DNA of 24,443 bases from Anaerolineales bacterium (GTDB taxonomy: Bacteria; Chloroflexota; Anaerolineae; Anaerolineales; UBA4823). Made by a program: the position numbers and the translations under genes. Positions 21,541 to 24,443 of this stretch are shown here, piece by piece; position 1 is the stretch's first letter, and every line of letters starts with the position of its first letter. The stretch is taken from contig JAQUAE010000001.1 of NCBI GenBank assembly GCA_028687395.1, positions 1 to 24,443 of the forward strand, written 5' to 3'. Under the pieces are notes generated by a model. That model had not been told where the DNA came from and ran no database searches. It saw only the letters and a program-made list of their open reading frames with translations.

Positions 21541-24443
21541 AAAACTGGATCAAGGAGATCGAATCCCCCGGCGAGCGCAAGTGGGAGGAATTCTACCGCA
21601 ACCGCTTTCAACACGACCGGCGGGTGCGCACCACTCATGGCGTCAATTGCACCGGGAGCTGTTCCTGGGAAGTGTTCGTCAAGGACGGCATCGTCACCTG
21701 GGAGCTGCAGGCCACCGATTATCCCCGCCTGGAAGAAGGGCTGCCCCCCTACGAGCCGCGCGGCTGCCAGCGGGGGATTAGCTTCTCCTGGTACCTGTAC
21801 AGTCCGATTCGGGTGAAATACCCCTACGCCCGGGGGGTGCTGATCGACCTGTGGCGGGCGGCCAAGGCGCGCTATAGCGATCCGGTTGCCGCCTGGGCAG
21901 CCCTGGTGAGCGACCAGAATTCCCGGGGAAGCTACCAGCAGGCACGCGGCAAGGGCGGCTTCCGCCGCCTGGGCTGGGACGAAGCCCTGGAGATCATCGC
22001 TGCCTCGGTAGTGTACACCATTAAACAATACGGCCCCGACCGGGTGGCGGGCTTCTCGCCCATCCCGGCCATGTCCCAAATCAGCTACGCTTCGGGCAGC
22101 CGCTTCCTCTCCCTGTTGGGCGGCGTGGTGATGAGCTTCTATGACTGGTATTGCGACCTGCCGCCTGCCAGCCCGGAGATCTGGGGGGAGCAAACCGACG
22201 TGCACGAATCGGCCGACTGGTACAACGCCCGCTTCATCGCCGTGGTGGGCTCCAACCTTAATATGACCCGCACGCCGGACACGCACTTCATCTCCGAGGT
22301 GCGCCACGCCGGGGCGAAGCTGACCGTCTTCTCACCCGATTTTTCCCAGGTGGCCAAGTACGCCGATTACTGGCTGCCGGTGCACGCCGGGCAGGACGCC
22401 GCCTTCTGGATGGCGGTCAACCACGTCATCCTGAGCGAGTATTACCAGCACCGCCAGGTGCCCTACTTCCAGGAATACCTGAAGCGCTTCACCGACATGC
22501 CCTTCCTGGTGCAGGTGGATGAAAAGCGTCACCGCCCGGGGCGTTATCTGCGCGCCTCTGCTCTAGAAGCTTATCGCCAGGTGGAGAACGGGGAGTGGAA
22601 ATTTCTGGTCTGGGACCAGGCCAGCAACCGGCCGCGCCTGCCCCAGGGGACGGTGGGTTACCGCTGGGCGGAGGTGGAGAAGGGGCGCTGGAACCTGGAG
22701 ATGAAGGATGGCCTCTCCGGGGAGGCGCTCTGCCCCGAGCTGAGCTTCCTGGAAGAGCACGACGCCCTGCTCGAGACGCACTTCGACGATTTCTCCGGGG
22801 GAGGCGCCCTCAAGCGCAGCCTCCCGGTGCGTTACCTGGAAACACGCGCCGGTCGCGTGGCGGTGACCACTGTCTTCGACCTGATCATGGCCCAGTTTGG
22901 GGTCGGGCGCGGCCTGCCCGGCGAGTATCCCCAAAGTTACGACGACGACCAGCCCTACACCCCCGCCTGGCAGGAGCGTTACACCGGTATTCACCGCCAG
23001 ACCTGCGTGCGCTTTGCCCGCGAGTGGGCGGAGAACGCCGAGAAGACGCACGGCAAGAACCTGATCATCATCGGCGCCGGGGCGAATCACTGGTACCACA
23101 ACAACCTGCTCTACCGCTCGGCCATCGTGGCCCTGATGCTCACCGGCAGTGTGGGGGTGAATGGCGGCGGGCTGGCGCATTACGTTGGGCAGGAGAAATT
23201 GGTCAACCAGGCCTCCTGGTCGGCGATTGCCTTCGCCTCGGATTGGAACCAGGTCCCTCGCCAGCAGAACACGCCCTCATTCCATTATGTCCACTCCGAC
23301 CAGTGGCGCTACGAGCGGGGTTACTCGGCTTACGACCGCTTGCCCGGCGACAGCGACGGGGAGGAGAGGGCGCGCTTCGGCAAGCACACCATCGACATGC
23401 AGGTGCAGGCGGTGCGCCGTGGCTGGCTGCCTTTCTATCCCCAATTCAACCGCAGCTCATTGACCCTGGCGCAGGAGGCCCTCGCCAGGGGTGCCGAGAG
23501 CGACGCAGAGATCATCGCCTACGTAGTCGAGCAGTTGCGCTCTGGCAAGCTCAAGTTCGCCGTCGAAGATCCGGACTCGCCCGAGAACTGGCCGCGCGTC
23601 TGGTTCATCTGGCGCGGCAACGCCATCGGCACCAGCGCCAAGGGGCACGAGTACTTCCTCAAGCATTACCTGGGCACGCACACCAACGCCATAGCTCCGG
23701 AGCAGGCTTTGGGCTTCACCGAGGAGGTGGCTTACCACAAGAACGCCCCCACCGGCAAGTTCGACCTGGTGGTGGACCTGAACTTCCGCATGGATACCTC
23801 CGCCCTGTATTCGGACATCGTCCTGCCTGCGGCGACCTGGTACGAGAAGGACGACCTGAACACCACTGACCTGCACTCCTTCATCAATCCCATGCAGGCC
23901 GCCGTGCCTCCGGCCTGGGAATCGAAGTGCGATTGGGATATCTACAAGGCGCTGGCGCGCAAGGTGAGCGAGCTCGCCGGCCAGCACTTCCCCGAGCCGG
24001 TCAAGGACGTGATCATGCTGCCTCTGCAGCACGACACGCCGGACGAGCTGGCGCAGAGCGAGGTGCGCGATTGGATCAAGGGGGAGGTCGAGCCTCTACC
24101 CGGCAAAAGCATGCCCAAGTTCCAGGTGGTGACCCGCGATTTCGCCGCCACCTACGAGCGCATGGTCTCGCTGGGGCGCAACGTGGAAGCCAACGGCGTG
24201 GCTGCTCACGGGCTGCGCATTCCCGTCGCCGACGAATACCAGGCATTGGTGCGCCAGCAACCGCGCCGCCTGAACGGCGAGCTCTATCCCTCGCTGGAGG
24301 ACAGCGTGGAGGTGTGCGAGGCCATCCTGCGTCTGGACCCCGCCTCGAATGGGGAGCTGGCTTACCGCGCCTTCCACGCCGAGGAGCACAAGACCGGGCT
24401 CGCCCTCAGCGACCTCTCCGAGGGGACGCGCGCCGTGCGCTAT
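21537..24443 (+). CDS. narG: Respiratory nitrate reductase alpha subunit NarG, 5' part
   Basis: This is the molybdenum bis-MGD catalytic subunit reducing nitrate to nitrite. The 969 residues present run open to the window edge; full NarG is about 1,200. Motifs closely match E. coli NarG: RTTHGVNCTGSCSWEVFVKD with His34, Cys38 and Cys42, plus EPRGC with Cys77, are the FS0 4Fe-4S ligands (His49, Cys53, Cys57 and the fourth Cys in E. coli). SFYDWYCDLPPASP carries Asp203, the Mo ligand equivalent to Asp222. GPDRVAGFSPIPAMS and GAGANHWYHNN also match. No twin-arginine signal precedes the mature-like start, so a cytoplasmic enzyme is expected. ATG 21537 overlaps the previous TGA, with GGAGG at 21527-21531. 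narH, narJ and narI probably follow. Confidence 0.97.
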   Translation, partial: MKNWIKEIESPGERKWEEFYRNRFQHDRRVRTTHGVNCTGSCSWEVFVKDGIVTWELQATDYPRLEEGLPPYEPRGCQRGISFSWYLYSPIRVKYPYARGVLIDLWRAAKARYSDPVAAWAALVSDQNSRGSYQQARGKGGFRRLGWDEALEIIAASVVYTIKQYGPDRVAGFSPIPAMSQISYASGSRFLSLLGGVVMSFYDWYCDLPPASPEIWGEQTDVHESADWYNARFIAVVGSNLNMTRTPDTHFISEVRHAGAKLTVFSPDFSQVAKYADYWLPVHAGQDAAFWMAVNHVILSEYYQHRQVPYFQEYLKRFTDMPFLVQVDEKRHRPGRYLRASALEAYRQVENGEWKFLVWDQASNRPRLPQGTVGYRWAEVEKGRWNLEMKDGLSGEALCPELSFLEEHDALLETHFDDFSGGGALKRSLPVRYLETRAGRVAVTTVFDLIMAQFGVGRGLPGEYPQSYDDDQPYTPAWQERYTGIHRQTCVRFAREWAENAEKTHGKNLIIIGAGANHWYHNNLLYRSAIVALMLTGSVGVNGGGLAHYVGQEKLVNQASWSAIAFASDWNQVPRQQNTPSFHYVHSDQWRYERGYSAYDRLPGDSDGEERARFGKHTIDMQVQAVRRGWLPFYPQFNRSSLTLAQEALARGAESDAEIIAYVVEQLRSGKLKFAVEDPDSPENWPRVWFIWRGNAIGTSAKGHEYFLKHYLGTHTNAIAPEQALGFTEEVAYHKNAPTGKFDLVVDLNFRMDTSALYSDIVLPAATWYEKDDLNTTDLHSFINPMQAAVPPAWESKCDWDIYKALARKVSELAGQHFPEPVKDVIMLPLQHDTPDELAQSEVRDWIKGEVEPLPGKSMPKFQVVTRDFAATYERMVSLGRNVEANGVAAHGLRIPVADEYQALVRQQPRRLNGELYPSLEDSVEVCEAILRLDPASNGELAYRAFHAEEHKTGLALSDLSEGTRAVRY

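Overview
The window is a GC-rich bacterial chromosome segment. It carries nitrate-respiration and nickel-enzyme genes, interrupted by an AT-richer accessory island. The protein style suggests Chloroflexota or a similar deep-branching, probably environmental lineage: a fused double-ATPase ECF transporter, a b6-type cytochrome b with separate subunit IV, a multi-haem c cluster before narG, and a LarA homologue. That assignment is an inference; no rRNA or marker gene is present.

Layout. (1) 1-285: 3' part of a hemerythrin-like gene. (2) About 319-3800: two IS21-family elements. The first is a frameshifted, truncated istA remnant. The second is a complete-looking istA-istB element (1207-3800) with ordered terminal binding repeats, lying directly against the first. 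(3) 3801-5480: two integron gene cassettes without an integrase (a CALIN-like array), recognised from attC sites whose simple sites complement the cassette ends. They encode a tandem-HEPN protein and an unknown protein. (4) 5480-7196: a degraded polymorphic-toxin tail, frameshifted by an exact 17-bp duplication, with its SUKH-type immunity gene, both on the minus strand, flanked by largely gene-free DNA. (5) 7213-12045: an operon-like set of a LarA-family nickel racemase homologue, an ECF S component, a fused EcfA-EcfA ATPase and EcfT. (6) 12165-14796: a NarX-like nitrate-sensing histidine kinase overlapping a NarL-like regulator. (7) 15012-24443: a tightly packed respiratory operon. It encodes a GltD-like FAD/NAD(P)/Fe-S oxidoreductase, cytochrome b6-like and subunit IV-like proteins, a Rieske protein, a triheme cytochrome c, a degenerate receiver-domain protein, a diheme membrane cytochrome c, and NarG (cut by the window end).

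How it works together (inference). NarX/NarL would sense nitrate and switch on the operon. Quinol and/or NAD(P)H electrons would pass through the Rieske/cytochrome b complex and c-type cytochromes in the context of a NarG nitrate reductase. narH, narJ and narI presumably lie beyond the right edge. The LarA/ECF block is a separate unit that may link a nickel-pincer enzyme to uptake of nickel, a precursor or a substrate.

The most noteworthy items are the composite Rieske/b-cytochrome c-pseudoreceiver-NarG operon, the tandem-HEPN integron cassette, the Shine-Dalgarno-sequestering hairpins in both IS21 elements, the 17-bp inactivating duplication in the toxin, and the apparent loss of one catalytic histidine in the LarA homologue.
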